DNA of 12,297 bases from Candidatus Bathyarchaeota archaeon (GTDB lineage: Archaea > Thermoproteota > Bathyarchaeia > Bathyarchaeales > DTEX01). Both the position numbers and the translations under genes were made by a program. The stretch lies in contig JAOAJJ010000017.1 in NCBI GenBank assembly GCA_026414245.1, positions 1 through 12,297 on the forward strand. The letters run 5' to 3'. The notes under the pieces are model-generated. The model was not told the origin of the DNA, searched no databases, and was given only the letters and a program-made list of their open reading frames with translations. Shown here piece by piece: positions 1 to 7,102 of this stretch (the first letter of the stretch is position 1; each line of letters begins with the position of its first letter).

Positions 1-747
1 AAAAGCCCCCCTGCCATTAAATGTTGTAGCAACCGGGATATTCAAGTACTCTGCTAAATCTCTGAGTTCTCTACAGGCTCGGCTGGAGTAATGCACTCCT
101 CCACCTGAAATAATAACCGGCTTAAAAGATTCAATGAGAATATTAAGCGCAGCATCTACGGCGAGGGGGTCGCCGCAAGGTTTAAATATGGAAAGAGCCT
201 GCGAAGCCCCCATCAAGACCTCTTCATCATCGAATTCCACATGCCTGCCTTGAATATCCACCGGCAGATTTAAGTGCACTGGACCAGGCCTGCCGGATAA
301 AGCAGTCCTAACAGCTCTCTTCAATGTCTCAATAGCTTTTTCCGGGTTAATCAGCATCGTGGACCATTTTGTCATCGGGGAGAAAAGCGATACATTATCG
401 ATTTCCTGGAAGGCTCCCTTATTCAAGTGATTTAGGGGCTGTTGTCCAGTGAGAACCAGCATGGGTGTGTTATCAACCCATGCCGTAGCAACCCCTGTCA
501 ATAGATTTGTTGCACCCGGGCCTCCAGTTCCGTCACAGACTCCTAGATTTCCAGTGAATTTCGCGTATGCGTCAGCCATGTAAGCTGCTGACTGCTCATG
601 CCTAACGAGCACATGTCTTATCGATGAATCGAATAAGCTGTCGTATAGCGGGCAGGTTTGAGAGCCGGGTAAACCAAACATGAGGTTTACGTTGATTTTC
701 TCTAGAAACCTAACTATTATGTCTGAAACTCTCAAGTTTACGCTCAC
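1..747 (-). CDS. Acetolactate synthase-like TPP-dependent enzyme, N-terminal part (3' end off window)
   Basis: 249 codons are visible; the gene continues past base 1. The N-terminal pyrimidine-binding domain of the acetolactate synthase/pyruvate decarboxylase superfamily is clear: the segment VRHEQSAAYMADAY (about residues 49-62) carries the glutamate (E51) that activates the thiamine ring, followed by CDGTGGPGATN, GAFQEID and SGRPGPVHLNLPVD (about 165-180). The central domain begins near residue 220 (KPVIISGGGVHYSS). The C-terminal domain that binds the diphosphate is outside the window. The GFQE-type motif (GAFQE) recalls acetolactate synthase, but the usual PKD after RPGPV is PVD, so the substrate cannot be set; oxalyl-CoA, benzoylformate or other decarboxylases remain possible. 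The GTG at 747-745 is the first start after an in-frame stop at 756-754. No Shine-Dalgarno is seen. A weak TATA-like stretch lies at 791-800. It is transcribed divergently from the gene at 882. Confidence 0.9.
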   Translation of the reverse strand, partial: MSVNLRVSDIIVRFLEKINVNLMFGLPGSQTCPLYDSLFDSSIRHVLVRHEQSAAYMADAYAKFTGNLGVCDGTGGPGATNLLTGVATAWVDNTPMLVLTGQQPLNHLNKGAFQEIDNVSLFSPMTKWSTMLINPEKAIETLKRAVRTALSGRPGPVHLNLPVDIQGRHVEFDDEEVLMGASQALSIFKPCGDPLAVDAALNILIESFKPVIISGGGVHYSSRACRELRDLAEYLNIPVATTFNGRGAF

Positions 748-830
748 CGCAAATTATTAAGAGGTTCAGGTTCCTATTTAGCCTTCTTAGAGTTTTTATC
801 CATGCTATATGACGGCTGAAGATGGATAGG

Positions 831-844
831 AAAAATATAAATTA
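831..844 (+). promoter_or_regulatory. Probable TATA box of the coiled-coil/MoxR/VWA operon
   Basis: AAAAATATAAATTA lies about 45 bp before the ATG at 882, in an intergenic gap between divergent genes. Adding about 25 bp puts the transcript start near 860, giving a short leader of about 20 nt. Read by eye only. Confidence 0.5.
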
Positions 845-881
845 AACTCCGAAGAATTTCCTAATAATAGAGTCTGGAACC

Positions 882-1229
882 ATGAATACTAGTGAAAAAT
901 ATAGAAGCTTTCTGGAGGTTGAAGCAAAGAAAGCTCCACTCGAAAAGAAGCGTCTAGATGACGGTAGGAGCCTTTTAACATGGTGGGATAAAACAGATAG
1001 GGTTATGGTTGAGAAAGGTTCTTCGGACATAATGGATTTAATATATTTTGGCGAAGACCCCTCTAAAACAGTCGTTATAGATCAAAAGGTCGCTAAGATG
1101 CTTCGAGAACGCCTTCATGGTTTAGAGGAAGAGAATCTTCGCCTCCACAGCCAGCTCAGAAGAATGAAGATCATAGTGTACGGGCTTATAGCGGCTACGC
1201 TTATAGCAGCGTTCTCAGCCTTACTTTAG
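882..1229 (+). CDS. Small tail-anchored coiled-coil membrane protein, unknown function
   Basis: 115 aa, family not recognised. Residues 1-60 are polar and charged, with a WW pair at 34-35. Residues about 66-95 form a likely amphipathic helix/coiled coil (RERLHGLEEENLRLHSQL), and residues 97-115 are one hydrophobic segment at the extreme C-terminus, so the protein is probably tail-anchored with its N-terminus in the cytoplasm. The ATG at 882 is preceded by a good TATA box but no clear Shine-Dalgarno; a short leader is likely. Its stop codon shares bases with the Shine-Dalgarno of the MoxR-like gene 11 nt downstream, so the two are almost certainly co-translated. From that position I infer that it anchors or scaffolds the MoxR/VWA pair at the membrane. 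Confidence 0.8.
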   Translation: MNTSEKYRSFLEVEAKKAPLEKKRLDDGRSLLTWWDKTDRVMVEKGSSDIMDLIYFGEDPSKTVVIDQKVAKMLRERLHGLEEENLRLHSQLRRMKIIVYGLIAATLIAAFSALL

Positions 1230-1240
1230 GAGGAAGATAG

Positions 1241-2497
1241 ATGCCGCGGGATCTGCGAAATAAAGTGATGGAGTTAGAGAGGGAGATAGCGAGCCGCTTT
1301 GTCGCAAACAGGGAAGCCATTAGAGCACTCGTTTTGAATCAACTGCACCCGCGCTCAGCATCCCTTATACGTGCACCAAGAGGGGTTGGAAAATCGACGC
1401 TTATGCTCCTGCTGCTTAAGGGCATCACAGGCGAAGATTTTGTCGTTGTCTCAGGAGCCTCTGAGGTAAAGAGAGGTGAGGTTGTCGGCAGACTCCATAT
1501 ACCGTCGCTTGAGAAGGAGGGTGTTGAACGGGTTCTCTGGGCTGCCTTCGTTAAAAGCCGTGGGAAAGGTATCGACGAATTGAATCGTCTAAACCCCTAT
1601 ACGACAGCCAACATACATCATCTGATGCAGTTCGGTGAGGTTTGGGCTTACGGACAGAAATCTAGGGTCGAAGATTATGTTTTAATCGCAAACGAGAACC
1701 CTTCAGACGCAACATCGTTTGTTCATCCACCACCATTCTACGATAGATTCGATATATGCGTGTTCCTCAGAACATTAACGCTCAGTGAGAAATTTCAGCT
1801 CCAGGAAATGCTGGAAAAATACGATTGGAACCTGGTTGAATCTATGCCGCAAATACTGTCTTTTGATGACCTTCAGGAGATTAGAATGAGTGTTGCGGAT
1901 GTAGAGTTAGATGTAGAATTAACTGGACACATTAATTTAATGGTTAGAGATTTCCAGTCTTGTGTGCGTGACAAAGAGAATTCTGAAATTAAGCCGCCGA
2001 CGCTCTGTGAAGGCTGCCATTTTATACGTGAAGTATGCGGAATGATAAAAGAACCCGTAAGCGAGCGAGCCACAGTCACGCTTATTAATCTCGCAAAGGC
2101 ATTTAAATGGCTTTATGGAAAATGTGACATCGACGATTTATTCCAAATGGCCTTATGGGTTTTCCCACATAGGCTAAGCTTAATTCGGGCAAGGAATATT
2201 CTGGTTGATATACAAGGCTTGCTTGAGAGGGAAAGGGCGAAGATGGAGAATAGGCGGGTAAGAAGGCAGTGGGCTCTGCTCAACGAAATTATGAAGGGTT
2301 TTGATCCATCAGTATATAGGCTGGCAAGGGAAGCTGCTGTGGAGGACGTTGTCTTCGCCGAGGAGCTAATGAAGATTGAAGATAAATGGATTAGTGAGGG
2401 CTTACTTAAGCAGGGTGAAGATATAGCGACGCAAATGGGCTGGCGTATTCATTATGGCAGCCATGGCTATGGTTACGGCAGGTGGAGGCTGAAGTAA
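1241..2497 (+). CDS. MoxR-like AAA+ ATPase with four-cysteine insert
   Basis: 418 aa. Walker A is APRGVGKST at residues 45-53, with the first glycine of GxxxxGK replaced by alanine. The Walker B-like GIDELNR is at 110-116, sensor 1 (LIANENP) at 148-154, and the FYDRFD arginine-finger motif near 166-171. These match the MoxR/magnesium chelatase class of AAA+ ATPases, which remodel or load cofactors into protein partners together with VWA proteins. A non-standard feature is a four-Cys cluster after the ATPase core: C241, C256, C259 and C266 (Cx14Cx2Cx6C), which could bind zinc or an iron-sulfur cluster. The C-terminal third is helical and basic. The start ATG at 1241 has an excellent Shine-Dalgarno, GGAGG at 1229-1233. 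The end overlaps the start of the VWA gene (TAATG). Identification as a MoxR-class ATPase is firm; the biological target is unknown. Confidence 0.9.
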   Translation: MPRDLRNKVMELEREIASRFVANREAIRALVLNQLHPRSASLIRAPRGVGKSTLMLLLLKGITGEDFVVVSGASEVKRGEVVGRLHIPSLEKEGVERVLWAAFVKSRGKGIDELNRLNPYTTANIHHLMQFGEVWAYGQKSRVEDYVLIANENPSDATSFVHPPPFYDRFDICVFLRTLTLSEKFQLQEMLEKYDWNLVESMPQILSFDDLQEIRMSVADVELDVELTGHINLMVRDFQSCVRDKENSEIKPPTLCEGCHFIREVCGMIKEPVSERATVTLINLAKAFKWLYGKCDIDDLFQMALWVFPHRLSLIRARNILVDIQGLLERERAKMENRRVRRQWALLNEIMKGFDPSVYRLAREAAVEDVVFAEELMKIEDKWISEGLLKQGEDIATQMGWRIHYGSHGYGYGRWRLK

Positions 2498-4269
2498 TGG
2501 AGGATCAACATGAATATATTAAATATGTGGTGGAGGCTTTTAACCAAGCGTGGGTAGACCTCTGCTGTCCACCAGTTAGGCTCATAGTTGATAACGGTAA
2601 ACCTAAAGACTCTGGAACCTTTATAGCCCTTAATGGAAGGATCCGTGTAAATCCAGGTATTATTCCTAAGGGCTGCGACCCATATAAATATCTACTCTGG
2701 TTTTTTCGTCACGAGTTAACGCATGTCCATTACTGCCCATACGATGCTAGAACAGCATATAGCCTGGAAAAAGCTGCCTACAGCGTTACTGGAGATTGGG
2801 ACTTCGCCTATCTAGTAATGCATCTCTTCGCCGACCTTCAGATCAACATAAATTATCTCCCTAGAAGATTTGATGAGATTCCATACTTCATGAGGATCAT
2901 AAAGAATGCTTCATCTTTACTTGAGCTTTTACTCCAGGAAGTTTATCTCCAAGTGAACCCCATCCGTAAGCCATCCAATAAGGCTCTTGAAAACGTCTCT
3001 AAAGAGCTTCTGGCGATAACGCTGCTTAATAAGCCTTGGCATACGAAGGTTCAGATGATGGCGATAGCGCTCTCTAGACTAAAAAGTATTTTCCCAGGCT
3101 TATTCTCAAAGAGAAGGGTGGAGAAGGGCCTGCGGGATAACGTAATTCTGGTCAGAGAGGATCTTCTACCGAACTCGCTAAGAAGCTTCGAGGAGATTTT
3201 CGGCGAGATAGAGAGGCTTTCCGATGCGGAGAAGTTTTTTAAACAATGGATTGAACCCCGTTTACCGCCTGAAGAAAGAGAGAAAGCTGAAAGAATGGTT
3301 AAGAAGGTTCTCGTCGCCCATAAGAAAGGACCTGGAAAAACTGAGGAAGGCCGGAGAGGGTATGGAGATGGAGAAGGGGGGAAATCGGCTGTGGTAAAAT
3401 CTCTTAAAAAGCCGGATTATGGCTCCAATTTAGAGGAGCCTTTCCTTCCAAGCTCGCTCTCAAAGCCCTATGAGAAAATAAGCTCGAAAATTTTCGATAA
3501 CGCTTTCTGGAAAAGGTTCTGGTATAGATCAAGAGCCGAGAACATAATTATGCATTACTTGTCTGAAAGCAGGGTTAGGAAGCCTGTTTGGGCTGTTGTA
3601 AAATACCCTGATGACTGGTATATTGAAGATGACATTGAAGATTTAGATTTAGACATAAGCCTCGACGAGGGGCCATTAATACCTGAGATCACAACGCTAA
3701 AGTGGGTTGAGGAACCCACTTTCCATGGGCAGTCCCTTATAACTGGTTATGTTCCGTCGGAGATAACTATTCTAGATTCAAGCCTCAGCATGTCTAAGAT
3801 CCATGATGAAGCAGCTATAGCGGCTTTCATCGCTTATCTGGCGGCTCATAAGGCTGGTGGACAAACGTCGGCGGTCACGTTCTCGACAAATTATGTTTCC
3901 GCAGGATGGGACTCTCCGAGCGAATTAAAGGAGCTGGTTCTCTCAATGGCTTTCGATGAATACACGATATTTCCGATATATGAGGTTAGAAGATTGATAT
4001 CGGAAAATGCTGGCAGCTGCTTTATAGTAATAATCACTGACTGCGGATGGCAGAATATTGAGGAGGCTCTACCGGTTATCGAAGATATATCGAACCTTGG
4101 ACACAAAGTGGTTATATTCCTTCTTCCCGGCGGCGATTATCCTGAGAAAATCAATATGCTGAGAAGATGTCCAAACGTGAAAATCTATAATATTAGAAAA
4201 CCGGAAGAAGACCTCAAAAACCTCGTCCTCCTCGAATCTGTCAAAACTTATAAGACTTTTCTATCCTAG
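2497..4269 (+). CDS. Putative metallopeptidase-VWA fusion protein (DUF2201-like), partner of MoxR ATPase
   Basis: 590 aa from the ATG at 2497, which overlaps the upstream stop as TAATG and has GGTGGAGG at 2481-2488 before it; a GTG at 2482 would add five residues but lacks such a site. The N-terminal domain has HELTH at residues 72-76, a zinc-metallopeptidase HExxH, followed by ADLQIN (112-117), where the Asp is a plausible third ligand as in the DUF2201 putative metallopeptidase family. A charged Gly/Lys-rich linker lies near 278-298. The C-terminal VWA domain has a complete metal-site DxSxS (D427, S429, S431) and TD at 514-515. VWA proteins of this kind act with the MoxR ATPase encoded just upstream as an AAA/adaptor machine. 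There is no signal peptide, so it is presumably cytoplasmic. The stretch of about 150 residues between the domains is not recognised. Confidence 0.85.
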   Translation: MEDQHEYIKYVVEAFNQAWVDLCCPPVRLIVDNGKPKDSGTFIALNGRIRVNPGIIPKGCDPYKYLLWFFRHELTHVHYCPYDARTAYSLEKAAYSVTGDWDFAYLVMHLFADLQININYLPRRFDEIPYFMRIIKNASSLLELLLQEVYLQVNPIRKPSNKALENVSKELLAITLLNKPWHTKVQMMAIALSRLKSIFPGLFSKRRVEKGLRDNVILVREDLLPNSLRSFEEIFGEIERLSDAEKFFKQWIEPRLPPEEREKAERMVKKVLVAHKKGPGKTEEGRRGYGDGEGGKSAVVKSLKKPDYGSNLEEPFLPSSLSKPYEKISSKIFDNAFWKRFWYRSRAENIIMHYLSESRVRKPVWAVVKYPDDWYIEDDIEDLDLDISLDEGPLIPEITTLKWVEEPTFHGQSLITGYVPSEITILDSSLSMSKIHDEAAIAAFIAYLAAHKAGGQTSAVTFSTNYVSAGWDSPSELKELVLSMAFDEYTIFPIYEVRRLISENAGSCFIVIITDCGWQNIEEALPVIEDISNLGHKVVIFLLPGGDYPEKINMLRRCPNVKIYNIRKPEEDLKNLVLLESVKTYKTFLS

Positions 4270-4284
4270 ATAGATTGCTAGGAT
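4263..4284 (+). repeat. Inverted repeat over the VWA stop codon
   Basis: ATCCTAG (4263-4269) and CTAGGAT (4278-4284) form a perfect 7-bp stem around an 8-nt loop. It includes the TAG stop of the VWA gene and precedes the thiL ribosome site at about 4289. It could be a weak hairpin modulating read-through into thiL; without a T-tract it is not a typical archaeal terminator. Confidence 0.3.
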
Positions 4285-4300
4285 TTTAGGGGTAATATCG

Positions 4301-5323
4301 GTGATGGAATCCCCCGCGAAGTCGGTTAGGGATCTGGGTGAAAGAGAGATAATAAAGATTATTATAGAAAAACTTGGTTTAATACATGATATGCCTATTC
4401 CTTTTGGAGACGATGTGGCGGCAATCAGCCTCAATGATAATAGGCTAATTATCGTAAAGGCCGATATGCTTGTCGGCAGAACCGACGTTCCACCGGGCAT
4501 GAGCTTTAGGCAGGCGGCGAGGAAGGCTATTGTTATGAGCGTCAGCGACTTTGCGGCTAAAGGAGTTAAGCCTTTAGCCGCCCTCGTCTCTCTGGGTTTA
4601 CCATCCAATTTGACTGAGAGGGAAGTGGAGGAAATAGGTTTAGGATTAAATGATGGGGCGAAAGAGTACGGTGTTCTCATTATAGGCGGGGATACTAACG
4701 AGGCATCCGACCTAGTGATAGATTGCATAGTAATAGGGTTATGTGAGGAGAAAAAAGTTGTTAAGCGGAGTGGGGCTAAGCCGGGTGATATACTCGCGGT
4801 TACAGGTTATTTTGGAAAAACTTCCGCTGGACTTAAGATACTGCTTGAGGGGCTTAGCCCACCAGAAAATGTGGGGAAACCGCTGGTTGAGTCGGTTCTG
4901 TTACCAAAGGCTCGTCTTAAAGAGGGTTTAATTCTAGCGGATTTAGGTGCGTTAACAGCGTCGATAGATTCAAGTGATGGTTTAGCTTGGAGCCTTCATG
5001 AGCTTTCAGATGCCAGCAAAGTCGGCTTTATCATCAGGAGTCTTCCAATAGCGCCGGAAGCCATGTTGTTTGCGGAGGAATATAATCTTGATCCAATTAG
5101 CTTAAGTCTCTACGGCGGGGAAGAATATGAGCTCGTCGTCACAGTTAAGCCTGAAATGTTTGAGAAGGCGAAAAGCGCTCTTAAAAATATTGGAGCACAG
5201 CTGATGGAGATAGGTGAAGTCGTAGGTGAGAGAAGGATATGTGTAGAGATCGATGGGAAGAGAGCCATCCTAGAGAGGAAAGGCTGGGAACACTTCAAAT
5301 CAACCCAGTTATCGCATCCGTAA
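4301..5323 (+). CDS. thiL: Thiamine-monophosphate kinase
   Basis: 340 aa. ThiL phosphorylates thiamine monophosphate with ATP to give thiamine diphosphate, the last step of cofactor synthesis in the cytoplasm. The family motifs are all present and in order: FGDDVAAI near 35-42 (metal binding), VSDFAAKGVKP at 81-91, GGDT at 129-132, SIDSSDGLAWS at 221-231, YGGEEYELV at 271-279 and the C-terminal GWEHF at 328-332. Length is normal for the family. GTG at 4301 and ATG at 4304 are both possible starts; GGGGT at 4289-4293 serves either. It lies 31 nt after the VWA gene on the same strand, so it may share its transcript, though no functional link is evident. Its product is the cofactor needed by the TPP enzyme at the left edge. 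I see no TPP riboswitch ahead of it. Confidence 0.95.
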   Translation: MMESPAKSVRDLGEREIIKIIIEKLGLIHDMPIPFGDDVAAISLNDNRLIIVKADMLVGRTDVPPGMSFRQAARKAIVMSVSDFAAKGVKPLAALVSLGLPSNLTEREVEEIGLGLNDGAKEYGVLIIGGDTNEASDLVIDCIVIGLCEEKKVVKRSGAKPGDILAVTGYFGKTSAGLKILLEGLSPPENVGKPLVESVLLPKARLKEGLILADLGALTASIDSSDGLAWSLHELSDASKVGFIIRSLPIAPEAMLFAEEYNLDPISLSLYGGEEYELVVTVKPEMFEKAKSALKNIGAQLMEIGEVVGERRICVEIDGKRAILERKGWEHFKSTQLSHP

Positions 5324-5432
5324 CTTTTATTTGAACCAAAACCATATCTTATTTTTTGGGGCAGGCGGACCCAGAATATCGATTTAGACGGCAAAAGGCT
5401 TTGAAAGAGACTTTTATGCCCCGTTTCGCTCT

Positions 5433-5804
5433 TTGGAGGCAGAGCTTACGCAGGTAGGACAGTTACTCCTTATGGTTACACCAGGCACCTTAAGCCCCTT
5501 AAAGTTAAGTCTGCTCGACCCGATATACGCAATATTTCTTCTCAGTCGATTCCCTGAATCGGCATCGGATGCAGGTATTCTTCTAACTATTTTCGGTTCA
5601 TCGTCAGCTATTTTCAAGATGGTTGCTGATGAAATAATTGACATCCATGGGGAGAAAGAAGTTTTCTCGGTAGGCGTCATTTTAAGCGCCTTATGCCTAC
5701 TAGCCTACACTTCAGCCTTAATTGCTACAGCAACGGTTAACATAGCTGGGTTATGGTATTTTATGGTATTAGGGTTGAGAGGGAGGATATTTGAGGCAGA
5801 GTGA
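5433..5804 (+). pseudogene. Remnant of a major-facilitator (MFS) transporter, N-terminal part only
   Basis: 123 codons from a TTG (an in-frame ATG at 5472 is also possible). The part LLDPIYAIFLLSR, then GILLTIFGSSSAIFKMVADEIIDIHGEK, then VGVILSALCLLAY, reads like the first transmembrane helices and motif A loop (usually G-x-x-x-D-R-x-G-R-K) of an MFS transporter. Full transporters have about 12 helices and 400 residues; here only two or three remain before the frame ends inside the start of the radical SAM gene (14-nt overlap). I therefore read it as a truncated gene, though a small free-standing membrane protein cannot be excluded. A TATA-like ACTTTTATG occurs at about 5410-5418. Confidence 0.45.
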
Positions 5805-6414
5805 AGACTTCGTATACTGGTTAGATGATGCGCTCTACCTAAATATTACTAATCGTTGCTCCAACAACTGCTACTTTTGCTTTAAACATTATTGGAGCGG
5901 TATAGCGGGCTTCAAACTTAAACTCAGCAGCGAACCCAGCGTTGAACAAATAATTGAGGATTTAAAGAAGCATATTTTTAGAAGAAGATGGAGGGAGACT
6001 GTTTTCTGCGGATTCGGCGAGCCGACAGCTAGACTTGACTGCCTACTGGAAGTTGCAAAATGGATCAATGAGCATTTTCCCTTTCTCAGTATTAGGTTAG
6101 ATACGAATGGACATGCCTTCCTCCTCAACCCTAAAAGGGACGTTATAGGGGAGCTTAAGGATTCAGGAGTCAGGGCGGTGAGCGTCAGCATAAATGGGCA
6201 TGATGAAGAAACATATAATAAGATTTGTAGACCAGTTTTCACGAATGCTTATAGAAGCGCTATCGAGTTCGTTAAAAGCGCTAGGGATGCATCTTTGGAC
6301 GTAGAGATTACAGCGGTGATGATTCCAGAGATCGACATATCTAGGATTCAGGATCTGGCTTCGAGGCTAAAGGTTAAGTTTAGGGCGAGGGATTACATCC
6401 CCTGCTTCTACTGA
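5791..6414 (+). CDS. Small radical SAM protein (resembles TatD-associated family)
   Basis: 207 aa. The iron-sulfur site CSNNCYFC (C23, C27, C30; Cx3Cx2C) binds the 4Fe-4S cluster that cleaves S-adenosylmethionine. GFGEPT at 74-79 is the SAM-binding GGE-like motif, and IRLDTNGH (about 101-108) and VSVSINGHDEETYNKI are further strands of the partial TIM barrel. The short length and ending (FRARDYIP) resemble the small radical SAM proteins found next to or fused with TatD-type nucleases; no TatD gene is in the window and the substrate is unknown. The TTG start at 5791 follows GGGAGG at 5781-5786 with only 4 nt spacing; no other in-frame start precedes the cluster. The 3' end overlaps the convergent HAD-like gene by 48 bp. 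Confidence 0.85.
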   Translation: MRQSEDFVYWLDDALYLNITNRCSNNCYFCFKHYWSGIAGFKLKLSSEPSVEQIIEDLKKHIFRRRWRETVFCGFGEPTARLDCLLEVAKWINEHFPFLSIRLDTNGHAFLLNPKRDVIGELKDSGVRAVSVSINGHDEETYNKICRPVFTNAYRSAIEFVKSARDASLDVEITAVMIPEIDISRIQDLASRLKVKFRARDYIPCFY

Positions 6415-7101
6415 CTCTTCCTCAATAACTCTAAAGATTTGCGGGAGTTTCTCTATCTCGTATTTCGCATAGGCTTCCGGAGACTCCGGTTCTTCGACGC
6501 AGTGATCGCCCCTCATAAGCCTAACACTTATTAACCCAGCTCTATTCGCGTTTCTTATAGCTTTATTTAATCTACTACTAACATAAATGGCTTCATGGGG
6601 CTCAACGTTTAATTCTCTGAGACACCTCTTGAAAACCTCGATGTTTAATTCTAGAGTCCCGCATTCCTCAGATATTACAACTGCATGAAATAAATGATGA
6701 ACACCGAGCTGTATCAGCTTTTGCCACTCTTTAACAGCCAAGCCATCCGAGGCGACACCCAGCTTATACCCGTGATCACGCAGATTAATCAAAGTTGGAA
6801 CAGTGTCGGGAAAAGGCTTTAAATACGCTTGGCTGGTCTCCCGGTACGCAACAACCCCAGCCGCTATAACTCTCGGGCTCCATTTTAACCCTAAACGCTC
6901 AAGAAGCCTATCGAAATGTTTGCCGTAGTGGGGACCATATTCGCTAACTATATCTTCAAGTCTCTTATATCCTGTCTCAACATCTATTGGGAGACCTGCT
7001 TCAATCATGGCTCTTATAGCATTGAGCCTCGCCATCCTCATCTGGAGTGAAGAATCGTATAGCGTATCCTCAATATCGAAAATCACGGCTTTTATCTTCA
7101 C
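6367..7101 (-). CDS. HAD-fold protein with degenerate active site (probable pseudoenzyme)
   Basis: 244 aa, fold of the haloacid dehalogenase (HAD) phosphatase superfamily. Motif I is FDIEDTLYD: nucleophile D9 is kept, but the acid/base Asp two residues on is Glu (E11). Motif II is ASDG (S118). In the motif III region GTLELNIEVF (148-157), the usual GxxKPxxxxF lysine is Glu. Motif IV, usually GDxxxxD, reads VSSRLNKAI (174-182), with no acidic residues left to hold magnesium. The frame is intact and full length, so I infer a retained non-catalytic, perhaps regulatory or binding, protein. It starts with GTG at 7101 one base after the stop of the SIS gene, with GAGGTG as ribosome site, so it is translationally coupled to it. 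The extra C-terminal tail (about residues 228-244) overlaps the radical SAM gene. Confidence 0.85.
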   Translation of the reverse strand: MKIKAVIFDIEDTLYDSSLQMRMARLNAIRAMIEAGLPIDVETGYKRLEDIVSEYGPHYGKHFDRLLERLGLKWSPRVIAAGVVAYRETSQAYLKPFPDTVPTLINLRDHGYKLGVASDGLAVKEWQKLIQLGVHHLFHAVVISEECGTLELNIEVFKRCLRELNVEPHEAIYVSSRLNKAIRNANRAGLISVRLMRGDHCVEEPESPEAYAKYEIEKLPQIFRVIEEESVEAGDVIPRPKLNL

Positions 7102-7102
7102 T

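Noticed and set aside
4263..4304. TPP riboswitch before thiL
   Set aside because: The gap from the VWA stop is only 31 nt and none of the conserved THI-element segments (CTGAGA, CTGATCTGG-like) are present.
4261..4728. 155-codon open frame on the minus strand over the start of thiL
   Set aside because: It is a Ser/Ile/Leu-rich shadow of thiL, whose motifs are complete; no domain pattern is seen in the antisense frame.
5889..6242. 117-codon minus-strand frame inside the radical SAM gene
   Set aside because: Antisense of a gene with an intact CxxxCxxC and GEP motif; no recognisable features.
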